Assembly: GCF_044904665.1 (NCBI RefSeq)
Contig: NZ_JADIKM010000002.1
Coordinates: 496,001-560,000 of the forward strand
Direction of reading: 5' to 3'
Source of the DNA: Dyella_A ginsengisoli
Lineage (GTDB): Bacteria; Pseudomonadota; Gammaproteobacteria; Xanthomonadales; Rhodanobacteraceae
Length of the DNA stretch: 64,000 bases
Every line of letters starts with the position of its first letter. Positions within the stretch are counted from its first letter, which is position 1. The position numbers and the translations under genes were made by a program. Shown here in pieces: positions 43,738 through 54,678 of the stretch. The notes under the pieces are model-generated. The model was given only the letters and a program-made list of their open reading frames with translations. It was not told the DNA's origin and did no database searches.

Positions 43738-44636
43738 GTCAGGCCAGTACACCAAAGCGCAAGGGCATCATCCTGGCCGGCGGCTCCGGCACCCGGCTCT
43801 ACCCAATCACCCAGGCGGTCAGCAAGCAGCTGCTGCCGGTGTACGACAAGCCGATGATCTACTACCCGCTGGCCACGCTGATGCTGGCCGGCATCCGCGA
43901 CGTACTGATCATCAACACGCCGCACGAGCAGGCGTTGTTCCAGCGTCTGCTCGGCGACGGCTCGCAGTGGGGCCTGAACCTGCAATACGCCGTGCAGCCC
44001 TCGCCGGACGGTCTCGCACAGGCGTTCCTGATTGGCCGGGACTTCATCGACGGCGATCCGAGCTGTCTGGTGCTGGGCGACAACATTTTCTACGGCCACG
44101 GGCTGACCGAAAGCCTCCAGCGTGCAACAGCGCGCGAACATGGCGCCACCGTGTTCGGCTACTGGGTGAAGGATCCGGAGCGATACGGCGTAGCAGAGTT
44201 CGACGCTGCCGGTCGCGTGGTCGGGCTGGAGGAAAAGCCGTCCAAACCCAAGTCGCCCTACGCGGTCACCGGCCTGTATTTCTACGACGAACGCGTGTGC
44301 GACTACGCCGCCGCGCTCAAGCCTTCGCCGCGCGGCGAGCTGGAAATCACCGACCTCAACCGCTGCTATCTGGACGATGGCTCGCTGCATCTGGAACAGC
44401 TCGGCCGCGGCTTCGCGTGGCTCGACACCGGCACGCACGAATCGCTGATGGAAGCGGGCAACTACATCGAGACGATCGAGAACCGCCAGGGCCTCAAGGT
44501 GTGTTGTCCGGAAGAAATTGCCCACCTTCACGGCTGGATTGACGACGCCCAGCTGTTGAAGCTCGCCGAACCGCTGTCCAAGACCGGCTACGGCCAATAC
44601 CTGCGCAAGCTGGTCGAAGAAGGGCATGCCCGATGA
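43734..44636 (+). CDS. rfbA: Glucose-1-phosphate thymidylyltransferase
   Basis: First step of dTDP-rhamnose synthesis, joining dTTP and glucose-1-phosphate. The 300-residue protein has GIILAGGSGTRLYPITQAVS, KQLLPVYDKPMIYYPLATL, and the later LEEKPSKPKSPYAVTGLYFY. ATG 43734 overlaps the rfbB stop by 4 bp; an upstream in-frame start would overlap rfbB more deeply and is not needed. Confidence 0.97.
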   Translation: MSQASTPKRKGIILAGGSGTRLYPITQAVSKQLLPVYDKPMIYYPLATLMLAGIRDVLIINTPHEQALFQRLLGDGSQWGLNLQYAVQPSPDGLAQAFLIGRDFIDGDPSCLVLGDNIFYGHGLTESLQRATAREHGATVFGYWVKDPERYGVAEFDAAGRVVGLEEKPSKPKSPYAVTGLYFYDERVCDYAAALKPSPRGELEITDLNRCYLDDGSLHLEQLGRGFAWLDTGTHESLMEAGNYIETIENRQGLKVCCPEEIAHLHGWIDDAQLLKLAEPLSKTGYGQYLRKLVEEGHAR

Positions 44637-45190
44637 AGGTGATAGAGACTCGCTTGCCGGGCGCGGTGGTCATCGAACCGCAGGTGTTCGGCGACGCGCG
44701 CGGCTTCTTCTACGAGAGCTACAACGAGGCGAAGTACCGCGAGGCGGGCATCGACCGGTGTTTCGTGCAATCCAACGTCTCGCGCTCGGCGCGCGGCGTG
44801 CTGCGCGGCCTGCATTACCAGTGGCCGAATCCGCAGGGCAAGCTGGTGAGCGTGCTCGAGGGCGAGGTGTTCGACGTGGCCGTGGACATCCGCCGCGGCT
44901 CGCCCACCTTCGGTCAGTGGGCCTGCGTCATGCTCACGGCGGAGAACCACCGCCACTTCTGGGTCCCCGAAGGCTTCGCCCACGGCTTCTGCGTGCTCTC
45001 CGAATACGCGACCTTCATCTACCAGTGCACGGCGCTCTACGACGCCAGGGCGGATGCGGGAATCGCGTGGAACGATGCTGAGATCGGCATCGACTGGCCA
45101 GTGAGCGAGCCGCTGCTCTCGGGCAAGGATGACAAGGCCCCCCTGCTGCGCGACGTGCCTGCCGAGCGCCTTCCGGTACTGGGTGCATGA
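44633..45190 (+). CDS. rfbC: dTDP-4-dehydrorhamnose 3,5-epimerase
   Basis: Third step, a cupin-fold epimerase of 185 residues. It shows FGDARGFFYESYNEAKY, QSNVSRSARGVLRGLHYQWP with the catalytic His, and FWVPEGFAHGFCVLSEYATF. Both ends overlap the neighbours by ATGA, indicating translational coupling throughout the operon. Confidence 0.97.
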   Translation: MKVIETRLPGAVVIEPQVFGDARGFFYESYNEAKYREAGIDRCFVQSNVSRSARGVLRGLHYQWPNPQGKLVSVLEGEVFDVAVDIRRGSPTFGQWACVMLTAENHRHFWVPEGFAHGFCVLSEYATFIYQCTALYDARADAGIAWNDAEIGIDWPVSEPLLSGKDDKAPLLRDVPAERLPVLGA

Positions 45191-46116
45191 AGATCCTGTT
45201 GCTGGGCGCGAACGGCCAGCTTGGCCGCAGCTTTGTGGAAGACGGTCGCCTGGCTCTGTCAGGTGACCTGCACACGGCGAGCCGTGACGGCCAGCGCTTC
45301 GACGGCGTGTCCATCGATACCGCCGACCTGGCGGCGCCGGGCTCGCTCGAATCCCTGCTGGACGCGCGACGCCCCGACGTGATCGTCAACGCCGCGGCGT
45401 ACACCGCCGTCGACCGCGCCGAGCAGGAGGAGGCATTGGCCACGCGCGTGAACGGCGAGGCGGTGGGAGTCATCGGCCGATGGTCCGCCGCGCACGACGC
45501 GCTGGTGATGCATTACTCGACAGACTACGTTTTCGACGGCGGCGCACGGTTGCCCTACCGCACCGACGATCCAACCGGCCCACTCGGTGCCTACGGACGA
45601 AGCAAGCTGGCCGGCGAACAGGCCCTGGCTGCCAGCGGAGCGAATCATCTGATTTTTCGCACGGCCTGGGTCTACGCCGCCCACGGCCACAATTTCATGC
45701 GCACGATGCTTCGCCTCGGCGGCGAGCGTGACGTGCTGAACGTGGTGGCGGATCAATTCGGCGCCCCCACCAGCACCGAGGTCATCGTCGAGGGCACGCT
45801 GGCCGCGCTCGCGGCGTGGAAGTCGGCCGACGTCGAGACGCGCGAGACCATGCGGGGCATCCATCATCTCGTCGCCAGCGGCACGACCACCTGGCACGGT
45901 TTCGCCGAGGCGATCTTCGAGGCCGCCCACCAGCGCGGACTGCTTGCGCGGGTGCCCACGGTCCGCGCGATCGGCACCGCCCAGTTCCCGACCCCGGCGC
46001 GACGGCCGGCCTGGTCGGTGCTGTCGAACGAGGACATGCTCACGCACTTCGGCTACGCGGCACCGGGGTGGCGAGCTGCGCTCGATCGCGTGATGGATCA
46101 GCTAGAGGGGGGCTGA
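45187..46116 (+). CDS. rfbD: dTDP-4-dehydrorhamnose reductase
   Basis: Final step, giving dTDP-L-rhamnose with NAD(P)H. The 309-residue SDR has ILLLGANGQLGRSFVEDG, VIVNAAAYTAVDRAEQEE and the catalytic pair in LGAYGRSKLAGEQALAA. It is last in rmlBACD, followed by a 232-bp gap before xanB. Confidence 0.97.
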   Translation: MKILLLGANGQLGRSFVEDGRLALSGDLHTASRDGQRFDGVSIDTADLAAPGSLESLLDARRPDVIVNAAAYTAVDRAEQEEALATRVNGEAVGVIGRWSAAHDALVMHYSTDYVFDGGARLPYRTDDPTGPLGAYGRSKLAGEQALAASGANHLIFRTAWVYAAHGHNFMRTMLRLGGERDVLNVVADQFGAPTSTEVIVEGTLAALAAWKSADVETRETMRGIHHLVASGTTTWHGFAEAIFEAAHQRGLLARVPTVRAIGTAQFPTPARRPAWSVLSNEDMLTHFGYAAPGWRAALDRVMDQLEGG

Positions 46117-46348
46117 TCAGTTGTCATTGTGCCGCAGGCACCGCAGGGGCGCGGCAACGGGCAATGGGTGGCTCTGACTGCAAGATTTCGGCCAAACGAT
46201 CCTCAAGCGCGGGTGGCGCGCGGCGTCTGTGCGCAAGTTCTAGCGTGGGAGGCTAGCCACTTACGCCCGGCTGCGTGAAAATGCCCAAATTCTCCCTTGG
46301 CGAGACGAACAGTCGTCGCCTACGGCGCACCATAAGGATCCGGACTTA

Positions 46349-47761
46349 ATGTTGACCCCCCTCATTCTCAGCGGCGGAAGCGGTACGCGCCTGTGGCCGT
46401 TGTCCCGGCGCAACCTCCCGAAGCAGTTTCTTGCTCTCACTGGACAGAGCACGCTTTTTCAGCAGACCGTGGAACGCACCAGAGGCCTCACGGCGGTAGG
46501 CACACCAATCGTGGTGGCAAGTGAAGATCATCGCTTCCTTGCCGCAGAGCAGCTGCTCGAAGCGGGCGTATCGACCCCAACCATTCTGTTGGAGCCATGC
46601 GCGCGTAATACCGCTCCGGCCATTGCCCTGGGTGCCTTGCGTGCGCTCGAAGCCGACCGGAACGCGATCATTCTGGTCTTGCCTGCCGACCACCTCATCG
46701 GCGACACCGGCCAATTCGAGGAAGCTGTCGTGCAGGCGCTACCCATGGCCGAGAAAGGATGGTTGGTCACATTCGGCATCCGACCAGATCGCCCGGAAAC
46801 CGGGTTCGGCTACATCCGTCGCGCCAAGGCATTACCCGAAGGCGGCTTTCAGGTGGAGCGCTTTGTGGAAAAGCCTGACCTAGCCACCGCCGAGGCCTAC
46901 CTGGCCGATGGCGGCTACGACTGGAACTCAGGCATGTTCCTCTTCCGGGCCGCCCGCTATCTGGAGGAGCTGGAGTTGCATGCGCCAGGCATGCTGGTGG
47001 CTGTGCGCGCGGCATACGCTTCGGCGCGCCACGACCTCGACTTCATTCGGATTGATGCGCAGCTGTTTGCCGCCGTACCCGACAACTCGATCGACTACGC
47101 GGTGATGGAGAAGACCCATCGCGCTGCGGTGCTTCCTGTGAGCTGCGGCTGGAGCGATATTGGCTCGTGGTCGGCGCTATGGATGACCGGGGCAAAGGAC
47201 GCCGATGGCAACGTGCGCGAAGGCGATACTCTGGCGGTAGACAGTCGCAACTGCTTGTTGCGTTCGCATGATCGGCACCTGATCGCCAGCGTGGGCGTGG
47301 ATGATCTGATCGTGGTGAGCACTCCCGATGCAACCCTGGTTGCCCATCGCGATGCAGTCCAAGACGTAAAGAAAGTGGTGGATCAGCTCAAAGCATCTGG
47401 CCGCAGCGAGCACTCGCTGCACCGCATGGTGCTGCGCCCTTGGGGCAGCTACGACTCGCTGGAAGCGGCCGACCGCTTCCAGGTCAAGCGCATCGTGGTG
47501 AAGCCCGGCGCCAGCCTGAGCCTGCAGAAACACCACCACCGCGCCGAGCACTGGATCGTGGTATCAGGCACCGCCGAAGTGACCTGCGATGAGAAGGTAT
47601 TTCTGCTCGGCGAGAACCAAAGCACCTACATCCCGCTGGGCAGCGTCCACCGCCTGCGCAACCCGGGAAAGGTACCGGTTGAGCTGATCGAGGTGCAGTC
47701 AGGAAGCTACCTCGGCGAGGATGACATCGTGCGCTTCGACGATGTCTACGGGCGCGCTTGA
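46349..47761 (+). CDS. xanB: Bifunctional mannose-1-phosphate guanylyltransferase / mannose-6-phosphate isomerase
   Basis: Makes GDP-mannose from mannose-1-P and GTP, and interconverts fructose-6-P and mannose-6-P. The 470 residues have an N-terminal nucleotidyltransferase with LSGGSGTRLWPLSRRNLPKQ and RFVEKPDLATAEAYLADG. The C-terminal cupin isomerase contains RPWGSYDSLEAADRFQVKRI and LQKHHHRAEHWIVVSGTAEV. Its product feeds Gmd and mannosyltransferases. AAGGATC lies upstream of the ATG. Length and domain order match XanB/AlgA. Confidence 0.96.
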   Translation: MLTPLILSGGSGTRLWPLSRRNLPKQFLALTGQSTLFQQTVERTRGLTAVGTPIVVASEDHRFLAAEQLLEAGVSTPTILLEPCARNTAPAIALGALRALEADRNAIILVLPADHLIGDTGQFEEAVVQALPMAEKGWLVTFGIRPDRPETGFGYIRRAKALPEGGFQVERFVEKPDLATAEAYLADGGYDWNSGMFLFRAARYLEELELHAPGMLVAVRAAYASARHDLDFIRIDAQLFAAVPDNSIDYAVMEKTHRAAVLPVSCGWSDIGSWSALWMTGAKDADGNVREGDTLAVDSRNCLLRSHDRHLIASVGVDDLIVVSTPDATLVAHRDAVQDVKKVVDQLKASGRSEHSLHRMVLRPWGSYDSLEAADRFQVKRIVVKPGASLSLQKHHHRAEHWIVVSGTAEVTCDEKVFLLGENQSTYIPLGSVHRLRNPGKVPVELIEVQSGSYLGEDDIVRFDDVYGRA

Positions 47762-47784
47762 GTTTCGCCTGACGTTATCGCGGC

Positions 47785-47909
47785 TCTCCGAAAGAGGCTT
47801 CAGCCGCGGCTGACTTGATCAGCTCAAACCCAGAGCGTCGCGACTGAAGTAGCTCCCACAAGAGGCCATGGACTTGATGGCTATTTGTGGGAGGGGCTTC
47901 AGCCACGAC
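47785..47909. repeat. Cluster of REP-like elements between xanB and xanA
   Basis: Three related elements in the 166-bp convergent gap: a degenerate one near 47786-47813, an inverted one at 47837-47860 (GTCGCGACTGAAGTAGCTCC), and a good copy at 47885-47909 (TTGTGGGAGGGGCTTCAGCC). They may act as transcript-end structures for both genes. Confidence 0.75.
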
Positions 47910-47927
47910 GTTCTTGGCAGGCCGAGT

Positions 47928-49280
47928 CTATCCGGCTCCCTGCTGGATCAGCGCTTCCAGCTCGGCGGTCTTCTCACGCATCAGCGCCTGATCAACGCGC
48001 GATTCCACATTGAGCCGCAGCAGCGGCTCGGTGTTGGACGAGCGCAGGTTGAAGCGCCAGCGATCAAAGGTGGCGCTGACGCCGTCCACGTGCTCCACCT
48101 GCGGCTGCTGCGGCGCGTAGAAGCGAAGCACCCGCGCCACGGTGGCAGCTGCATCTGCGACCCGGAAGTTGATCTCGCCGCTACAAGGATACGCCTGCAT
48201 GCGCTCCTCGAGCATCGTGGCCAGCGGGGTAACGGTAGAACCGATGCGCTCGGCGACCAGCAGCCATGGAATCATGCCCGAGTCGCAATACGCGAAATCG
48301 CGGAAGTAGTGGTGTGCGCTCATCTCGCCGCCGTACACCGCGTCCTCGCTGCGCATGCGCTCCTTGATGAAGGCGTGGCCCGTCTTGCTCTCGATCGCCA
48401 CGCCGCCTGCCGCCTGCACCATGTCGATGGTGTTCCAGGTCAGGCGCGGGTCGTGGATGATCTTCGCGCCCGGATGTTTTTCCAGGATCTGCGCGGCGAG
48501 CAGTCCCACGATGTAGTAGCCCTCGATGAAGCGACCGGCCGCATCGAACAGGAAGCAGCGGTCGAAGTCGCCGTCCCAGGCGATGCCGAAGTCGGCTCCG
48601 TTCTCGATGACTGCACGGGCCGTCGCCTCGCGGTTCTCGGGCAGCAGGGGGTTCGGGATGCCGTGCGGGAAGCGGCCGTCTGGCTCGTGGTGGATGCGCA
48701 CGAACTCGAACGGCAGGTGCGGTGCCAGCAGGTCGACCACGGACCCGGCGCCACCGTTGCCGGCATTGACCACGATCTTCAGCGGCCGCAATTTGGCCGT
48801 GTCGACATAGCCCAGCAGATGCGCGATGTAGGCCGACTTGTCGTGGTCGCGGGTGACCTTGCCCGCCGGCACCACGGGCGCGGCGAAAGCGTTCGCCTCG
48901 ACCTTGCGCTCGATCTCGCGCAGGCCGGTGTCGCCGCTGATCGGCCGTGCGCCCTCGCGCACCAGCTTCATGCCGTTGTAGTCGATGGGGTTGTGGCTGG
49001 CGGTCACCATGATGCCGCCGGCCGCGCCGCGGTGGGCGGTCTGGAAGTAGACCTCCTCGGTGCCACACAGCCCGATGTCAATGACGTCGCAGCCGCCGTC
49101 GTTGAGACCGCGGCTGACCGCATCGGCCAGCGCTGGACTATCCAGCCGCACGTCGTAGCCGACGACCACGCTGCCGACACCGACCGTCTCGGCAAAGGCG
49201 CGGCCGATGCGGTAGGCGATGTCGGCATTCAACTCGTCCGGGAGGCGCCCACGGATGTCATAGGCCTTGAAGCACTTCAT
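47928..49280 (-). CDS. xanA: Phosphomannomutase / phosphoglucomutase
   Basis: Interconverts 6- and 1-phosphates of mannose and glucose, supplying XanB and RfbA. The 450-residue protein begins MKCFKAYDIRGRLPDELNAD. The phosphoserine loop is GGIMVTASHNPIDYNGMK, the metal loop WDGDFDRCFLFD, and a sugar-binding GGEMSAHHYFRDF follows. ATG 49280 fits the family start; the open frame extends back through dedA. It lies 53 bp after dedA on the same strand. Confidence 0.96.
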   Translation of the reverse strand: MKCFKAYDIRGRLPDELNADIAYRIGRAFAETVGVGSVVVGYDVRLDSPALADAVSRGLNDGGCDVIDIGLCGTEEVYFQTAHRGAAGGIMVTASHNPIDYNGMKLVREGARPISGDTGLREIERKVEANAFAAPVVPAGKVTRDHDKSAYIAHLLGYVDTAKLRPLKIVVNAGNGGAGSVVDLLAPHLPFEFVRIHHEPDGRFPHGIPNPLLPENREATARAVIENGADFGIAWDGDFDRCFLFDAAGRFIEGYYIVGLLAAQILEKHPGAKIIHDPRLTWNTIDMVQAAGGVAIESKTGHAFIKERMRSEDAVYGGEMSAHHYFRDFAYCDSGMIPWLLVAERIGSTVTPLATMLEERMQAYPCSGEINFRVADAAATVARVLRFYAPQQPQVEHVDGVSATFDRWRFNLRSSNTEPLLRLNVESRVDQALMREKTAELEALIQQGAG

Positions 49281-49333
49281 GCTGTTTTCGTTCCTTCGGT
49301 TTTTTTGCGGGTAATTAAGGTCGTCACCACTTA

Positions 49334-49954
49334 TCAGCCTCGACGCGTATGCCGCACGTGCCGCCATACATAGAGCACGATGCCCAGCACGATCAGCACG
49401 CCGATCAGCGCATCGAAGCGGTGGAAATAGACGCCCAGCGTATTCCAGTGCTCGCCGAGCTTCAGCCCGATCCAGGCCAGCCCCCAGCACCAGATCAGCG
49501 AGCCGAGAAAGGTGTAGGCGGTGAAGCGCCACAGCGGCATGCGCGCCACGCCGGCGGGAAACGCGATAAAGGTGCGCACCACCGGCAGCAGCCGGCCGAC
49601 GAAGATGGTGATGTCGCCGTGGCGCTGGAACCAGCGGTCGGCCAGGTCCAGATCGTGATGCGACACCAGCAGGTAACGACCGTAACGCTCGGCCAGCGGC
49701 CGACCGCCCCACGCGCCCACCGCATAGGCCAGCCAGGAGCCGAGCACACAACCCACGGCGCCCGCCAGGGCCACCAGCCACAGCACCAGTTCGCTCCGGG
49801 AAGCCAGATAACCCGAGAAGGGCATGATGATCTCCGACGGCAGCGGCACGCACGCGCTCTCGATCGCCATCAGCAACGCGATGCCGGCGTACTGCAGGTG
49901 CGAGATCACCCCGATGACGAAGCCGGCGAGTGCGGCGATCAGTTTTTCGATCAC
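49334..49954 (-). CDS. DedA-family membrane protein
   Basis: A 206-residue inner-membrane protein with four to five helices. Conserved DedA parts are ESACVPLPSEIIMPFSGYLA, GCVLGSWLAYAVGAWGG and the basic loop VGRLLPVVRTFIAFPAGVAR. DedA proteins are linked to lipid-carrier or phospholipid translocation and envelope integrity. It starts with GTG, 13 bp after the glmS stop, suggesting a glmS-dedA-xanA transcript with an envelope theme. Confidence 0.92.
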   Translation of the reverse strand: MIEKLIAALAGFVIGVISHLQYAGIALLMAIESACVPLPSEIIMPFSGYLASRSELVLWLVALAGAVGCVLGSWLAYAVGAWGGRPLAERYGRYLLVSHHDLDLADRWFQRHGDITIFVGRLLPVVRTFIAFPAGVARMPLWRFTAYTFLGSLIWCWGLAWIGLKLGEHWNTLGVYFHRFDALIGVLIVLGIVLYVWRHVRHTRRG

Positions 49955-49967
49955 GGAGCGGGCCGGC

Positions 49968-51797
49968 CTATTCCACCGTCACCGACTTGGCGAGGTTGCG
50001 CGGCTGGTCGACGTCGGTGCCGCGCAGCACGGCCACGTGGTAGGCGAGCAGCTGCAGCGGGATGGTGAACACGGCCGGAGCGATGAACTCACCCACCGGA
50101 TCGAGCCGCAGCGCCACGCCCTTGCCGGTTTCGGTATCCATGCCGGCGTCGCCGGCGGCGAACACGATCAGCTCGCCACCACGTGCCTTCACTTCCTGCA
50201 GGTTGGACTTGAGCTTGTCCAGCAGCGGACCGCTCGGGGCAACCGCCACCACCGGCATCTCCTCGTCGACCAGCGCCAGCGGACCGTGCTTGAGCTCGCC
50301 GGCCGGGTAGGCCTCGGCGTGGATGTAGGAGATTTCCTTGAGCTTGAGCGAGCCCTCCAGCGCCACCGGATACTGCGCGCCGCGACCGAGAAACAACGCA
50401 TGCTGGCGATGGATGAAGCGCGTCGCCAGCTCGATCACCTGCGGCTCCAGCGCCAGCGCACGCTCGATGGCGCGCGGCAACGAAATCAGCTGCTGGCAGA
50501 GGTCGGCATGGCGTGCGGCATCCAGCCCGCGCTGCTGCGCGAGCTGCAGCGTGAGCAGGGCCAGCGCGGTCAGCTGGGTAGTGAATGCCTTGGTCGAAGC
50601 CACGCCGATCTCCGGACCGGCCCGGGTCATCAGCTTGAGGTCGGCCTCGCGCACCACCGAGGACTCCGGCACGTTGCAGATGGCCAGCGTGCCCAGATAA
50701 CCGCGACGGCGCGATTCGCGCATCGCCGCCAACGTGTCGGCAGTCTCGCCGGACTGGGAAATGGCCACGAACAGCGTGTTCGCCGGTACCACCACGTCGC
50801 GGTAGCGGTATTCGCTGGCCACCTCGACGCTGACCGGCAAGCGCGCGAACTCCTCGATCCAGTAACGCGCCACCATGCCGGCGTGGTAGCTGGTGCCGCA
50901 GGCGACGATGTGGATGCCCTGCACTTTCGCCAGCAACTCGTCACCGCCCACGCCGAAGATGTTCGGCAGCACGCCGTGCGGGCCGATGCGCGACTCCAGC
51001 GTGTCGGCCACCGCGCGCGGCTGCTCGAAGATTTCCTTCTGCATGTAGTGGCGGTATTCGCCGCGTTCCACCGCATCGGTGGACAGCTCGCTCTCGTGCA
51101 CCGCGCGCTCGACCGGTACGCCGGCGATGTCGAAGATCTGCACGCGCTCCCGGGTGATCTCGACGACGTCGTTCTCTTCCAGATAGATCATGCGGTTGGT
51201 GACCTGGATCAGCGCCTGGGCATCGGAGCCCAGGAAGTTCTCGCCGATGCCCACGCCTACCAGCAGGGGCGCGCCGCGGCGCGCCCCCACCACGTGGCCG
51301 GGCTCGTCGCGATTGATCACCGCGATGGCATAGGCGCCCTCCAGCTCGCGCACGACGGCGAGCACGGCGTCGCGCAGGCGACCGCCCTGCTTGAGACGCG
51401 CCTCGATCAGGGCGGCGATCACCTCGGTATCGGTCTCGGAGGTGAACACGTGCCCGGCCGCCTGCAGCGTGGAGCGCAGTCCGGCGTAATTTTCGATGAT
51501 GCCGTTGTGCACCAGAGCCACGCGGCCGGCGACGTGCGGGTGAGCGTTCGCTTCGCTGGGCACGCCGTGCGTGGCCCAACGCGTATGCGCGATGCCCGTG
51601 CCGCCCGGCAGCGGATCGGCCAGGTACAGCGCCTCCATCTCGCGCACCTTGCCCTTGGCGCGCACGCGCTGGATGTCGCCGCCGTCGAGCACGGCCAGGC
51701 CGGCCGAGTCGTAGCCGCGATATTCCAGAGCCTTCAGGCCGGCGATCAGCAGGGGAGCCACGTCACGCTGGGCTGCTGCAGCAACGATTCCGCACAT
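49968..51797 (-). CDS. glmS: Glutamine-fructose-6-phosphate aminotransferase
   Basis: Makes glucosamine-6-phosphate for peptidoglycan and LPS. The 609 residues have an N-terminal glutaminase domain with nucleophile Cys2 (MCGIVAAAAQRDVAPLLIAG) and two SIS domains (CGTSYHAGMVARYWIEE; FLGRGAQYPVALEGSLKLKE). It ends with the conserved NLAKSVTVE. Start ATG 51797 is fixed by Cys2. No glmS ribozyme or upstream glmU is visible in the window. Confidence 0.97.
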   Translation of the reverse strand: MCGIVAAAAQRDVAPLLIAGLKALEYRGYDSAGLAVLDGGDIQRVRAKGKVREMEALYLADPLPGGTGIAHTRWATHGVPSEANAHPHVAGRVALVHNGIIENYAGLRSTLQAAGHVFTSETDTEVIAALIEARLKQGGRLRDAVLAVVRELEGAYAIAVINRDEPGHVVGARRGAPLLVGVGIGENFLGSDAQALIQVTNRMIYLEENDVVEITRERVQIFDIAGVPVERAVHESELSTDAVERGEYRHYMQKEIFEQPRAVADTLESRIGPHGVLPNIFGVGGDELLAKVQGIHIVACGTSYHAGMVARYWIEEFARLPVSVEVASEYRYRDVVVPANTLFVAISQSGETADTLAAMRESRRRGYLGTLAICNVPESSVVREADLKLMTRAGPEIGVASTKAFTTQLTALALLTLQLAQQRGLDAARHADLCQQLISLPRAIERALALEPQVIELATRFIHRQHALFLGRGAQYPVALEGSLKLKEISYIHAEAYPAGELKHGPLALVDEEMPVVAVAPSGPLLDKLKSNLQEVKARGGELIVFAAGDAGMDTETGKGVALRLDPVGEFIAPAVFTIPLQLLAYHVAVLRGTDVDQPRNLAKSVTVE

Positions 51798-51927
51798 GTT
51801 CTGGTGTCCTTCTTGAGGGATCGGGCGCCACCACCCGCGATGCCGCGGCATGCTGGCAACCGATCATTCCAACGCCCTTTCATGGCGCCCTCGTGGCCCG
51901 AGGCGGGCCAGCGGCGGGCCGCCTCGC

Positions 51928-53298
<1,371 letters not shown>

Positions 53299-53409
53299 GG
53301 AAACTCCGTTGGGCAGGAAAGAGGCAACCGGGCGCGCGAACCGGCGCCGGCGGGCGGCCATGATAACCGAGCGGTACGGCCGCCCGGATTGAGCCGGCTC
53401 AAACGGAAG

Positions 53410-53440
53410 CGGCCCGGCTTTCGTCAGGAAAGCCGGGCCG
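53410..53440. terminator. Hairpin terminator next to the DUF465 gene
   Basis: A 12-bp perfect stem, CGGCCCGGCTTT (53410-53421) with AAAGCCGGGCCG (53429-53440), and a 7-base loop. It lies 38 bp after the DUF465 stop on the minus strand; a modest T-rich stretch follows. Confidence 0.7.
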
Positions 53441-53477
53441 CGGATGTGGCGAACGGAGTCGAATCTGGCAGGGTGAA

Positions 53478-53705
53478 TCAGTGTCGTCGCTGCATCTTCG
53501 CGTCCCAGATGCGCTGCAGTCGATCCTTGGCGTAGAGCTTCTCGCGTTTCATGACCGAGAGCTTGGCCTCGGGGATCGGGAGTACGCCGATATCGGCGTC
53601 ATGCACTTTGCTGTCGAGTTCGCGGTGACGCTGGTAAAGGCGGCGGAACTCCGCATCGGCCTTCAGCAATGCCTCGACATCATCACGCTGCTGGTTTTCG
53701 AACAT
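53478..53705 (-). CDS. DUF465 / YdcH-family small protein
   Basis: A 75-residue, charged, helical protein: LLKADAEFRRLYQRHRELDS in the middle and LSVMKREKLYAKDRLQRIWD at the C-terminus are characteristic of YdcH/DUF465. Function is unknown. ATG 53705 starts MFENQQRDDVEALLK and is preceded by GCGAGGAGGTCGCTC, containing a strong AGGAGG. It forms a separate unit upstream of the cystathionine beta-synthase gene. Confidence 0.88.
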   Translation of the reverse strand: MFENQQRDDVEALLKADAEFRRLYQRHRELDSKVHDADIGVLPIPEAKLSVMKREKLYAKDRLQRIWDAKMQRRH

Positions 53706-54036
53706 GAGCGACCTCCTCGCAGGACAAGCGGGCGCGTGACCGGTGCGCCCGTGGCGGTGTGACGCGTGCGCATCATCCCCGCGCCGAGAACGGTCGGCGC
53801 GGCAACGACTGAGCTTCGGAAGGATGAGCGCATGCTTCAGGTCAGTGATCCACGCGGCGCAGATGCCACGCGGATGACCGACGCTACTCCGGCCAACCGG
53901 GCCTCGCAAGCGCAGCCCGTGGCATGCCTGATGCAATCAAGGCGCAGGACAAAAGCCTGTCAAAACAGCTTGTTGCCCGGGGAGCACCGGCACGCGATGC
54001 GTGCCGGCCAACATCGTCCCGAAAGGCCGGATCGGC
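53706..54036. other. Intergenic region with promoter-like and hairpin elements
   Basis: No gene in 331 bp. Minus-strand TTGACA (53959-53964) with TTGATT 18 bp downstream is a weak promoter candidate for the DUF465 gene. A 9-bp hairpin (53987-53995 with 53999-54007, CCGGCACGC) stands 30 bp after the periplasmic coiled-coil gene and may end its transcript. Confidence 0.4.
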
Positions 54037-54678
54037 TCAGGGCTTGCCTTTCTTGGGCGGCTTGGAAGCCGGCTTGGAAACCGTGTCGCCGTCCTGCATC
54101 TGCGAGCGCAAGGCGCGCGCCGCCTGGGCAGCCAGGGCCGCTTCGCGCTTGGCCGCGTTGGCCACCCGGCTCTGCGCCGCGGCAAGCTTGCGGGCGCGTT
54201 CAGCCTCGGCCCTGGCCTGCTCCGCCGCCTGGTTGGCCTCCATTCCCTGCTGCTGCAGGCGGGCCGCTTCTTCCTGGGCCAGTTGGTACTGCAAGCGCTG
54301 CCGCTCCAGCTCGAGCCTCGACGCCTCGGCGTCGCGGCGGGCCGATTCGAGCATGATCTGGTCGTGTTCGCGGTCGAGCTGGGCCAGCTTGGCCTGCGCG
54401 TCCTGCAGCTGCGCCGCGGCGCGTGCGAGGTCGACGCGGCGCTCGGCCAGATACAGCGCATGCGGCCGTTCCTTCGAGCGCGCCTGCGCGAGCTGGGCCA
54501 GCGCGTCGCGCGCGCGCGCCTGCTCGGCCTGCGCGTAGTGGCCCAGCACCGGGTCGTTCGCGAGCTGGTCGAGACTGCCGTTGAGACGGCTGACGTCGAT
54601 GTCGTCGCTGGCCGCACGGCCAACGCTGCTGCCGAGCGCGAACACCGCGCCGGCGAACAGAATCGTCAAACGCTTCAT
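54037..54678 (-). CDS. Exported coiled-coil protein
   Basis: A 213-residue protein with a signal peptide (MKRLTILFAGAVFALGSSVG, cleavage near GRA-AS). It has a long Ala/Gln/Glu/Arg-rich helix with heptads (about 45-195) and a Lys/Pro tail. The sequence resembles the DUF4398-type partner proteins that precede an OmpA-like domain in some genomes, but that C-terminal domain is absent. Its ATG overlaps the stop of the lipoprotein gene (ATGA), so the two are made together in the periplasm or at the outer membrane. Function unknown. Confidence 0.75.
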   Translation of the reverse strand: MKRLTILFAGAVFALGSSVGRAASDDIDVSRLNGSLDQLANDPVLGHYAQAEQARARDALAQLAQARSKERPHALYLAERRVDLARAAAQLQDAQAKLAQLDREHDQIMLESARRDAEASRLELERQRLQYQLAQEEAARLQQQGMEANQAAEQARAEAERARKLAAAQSRVANAAKREAALAAQAARALRSQMQDGDTVSKPASKPPKKGKP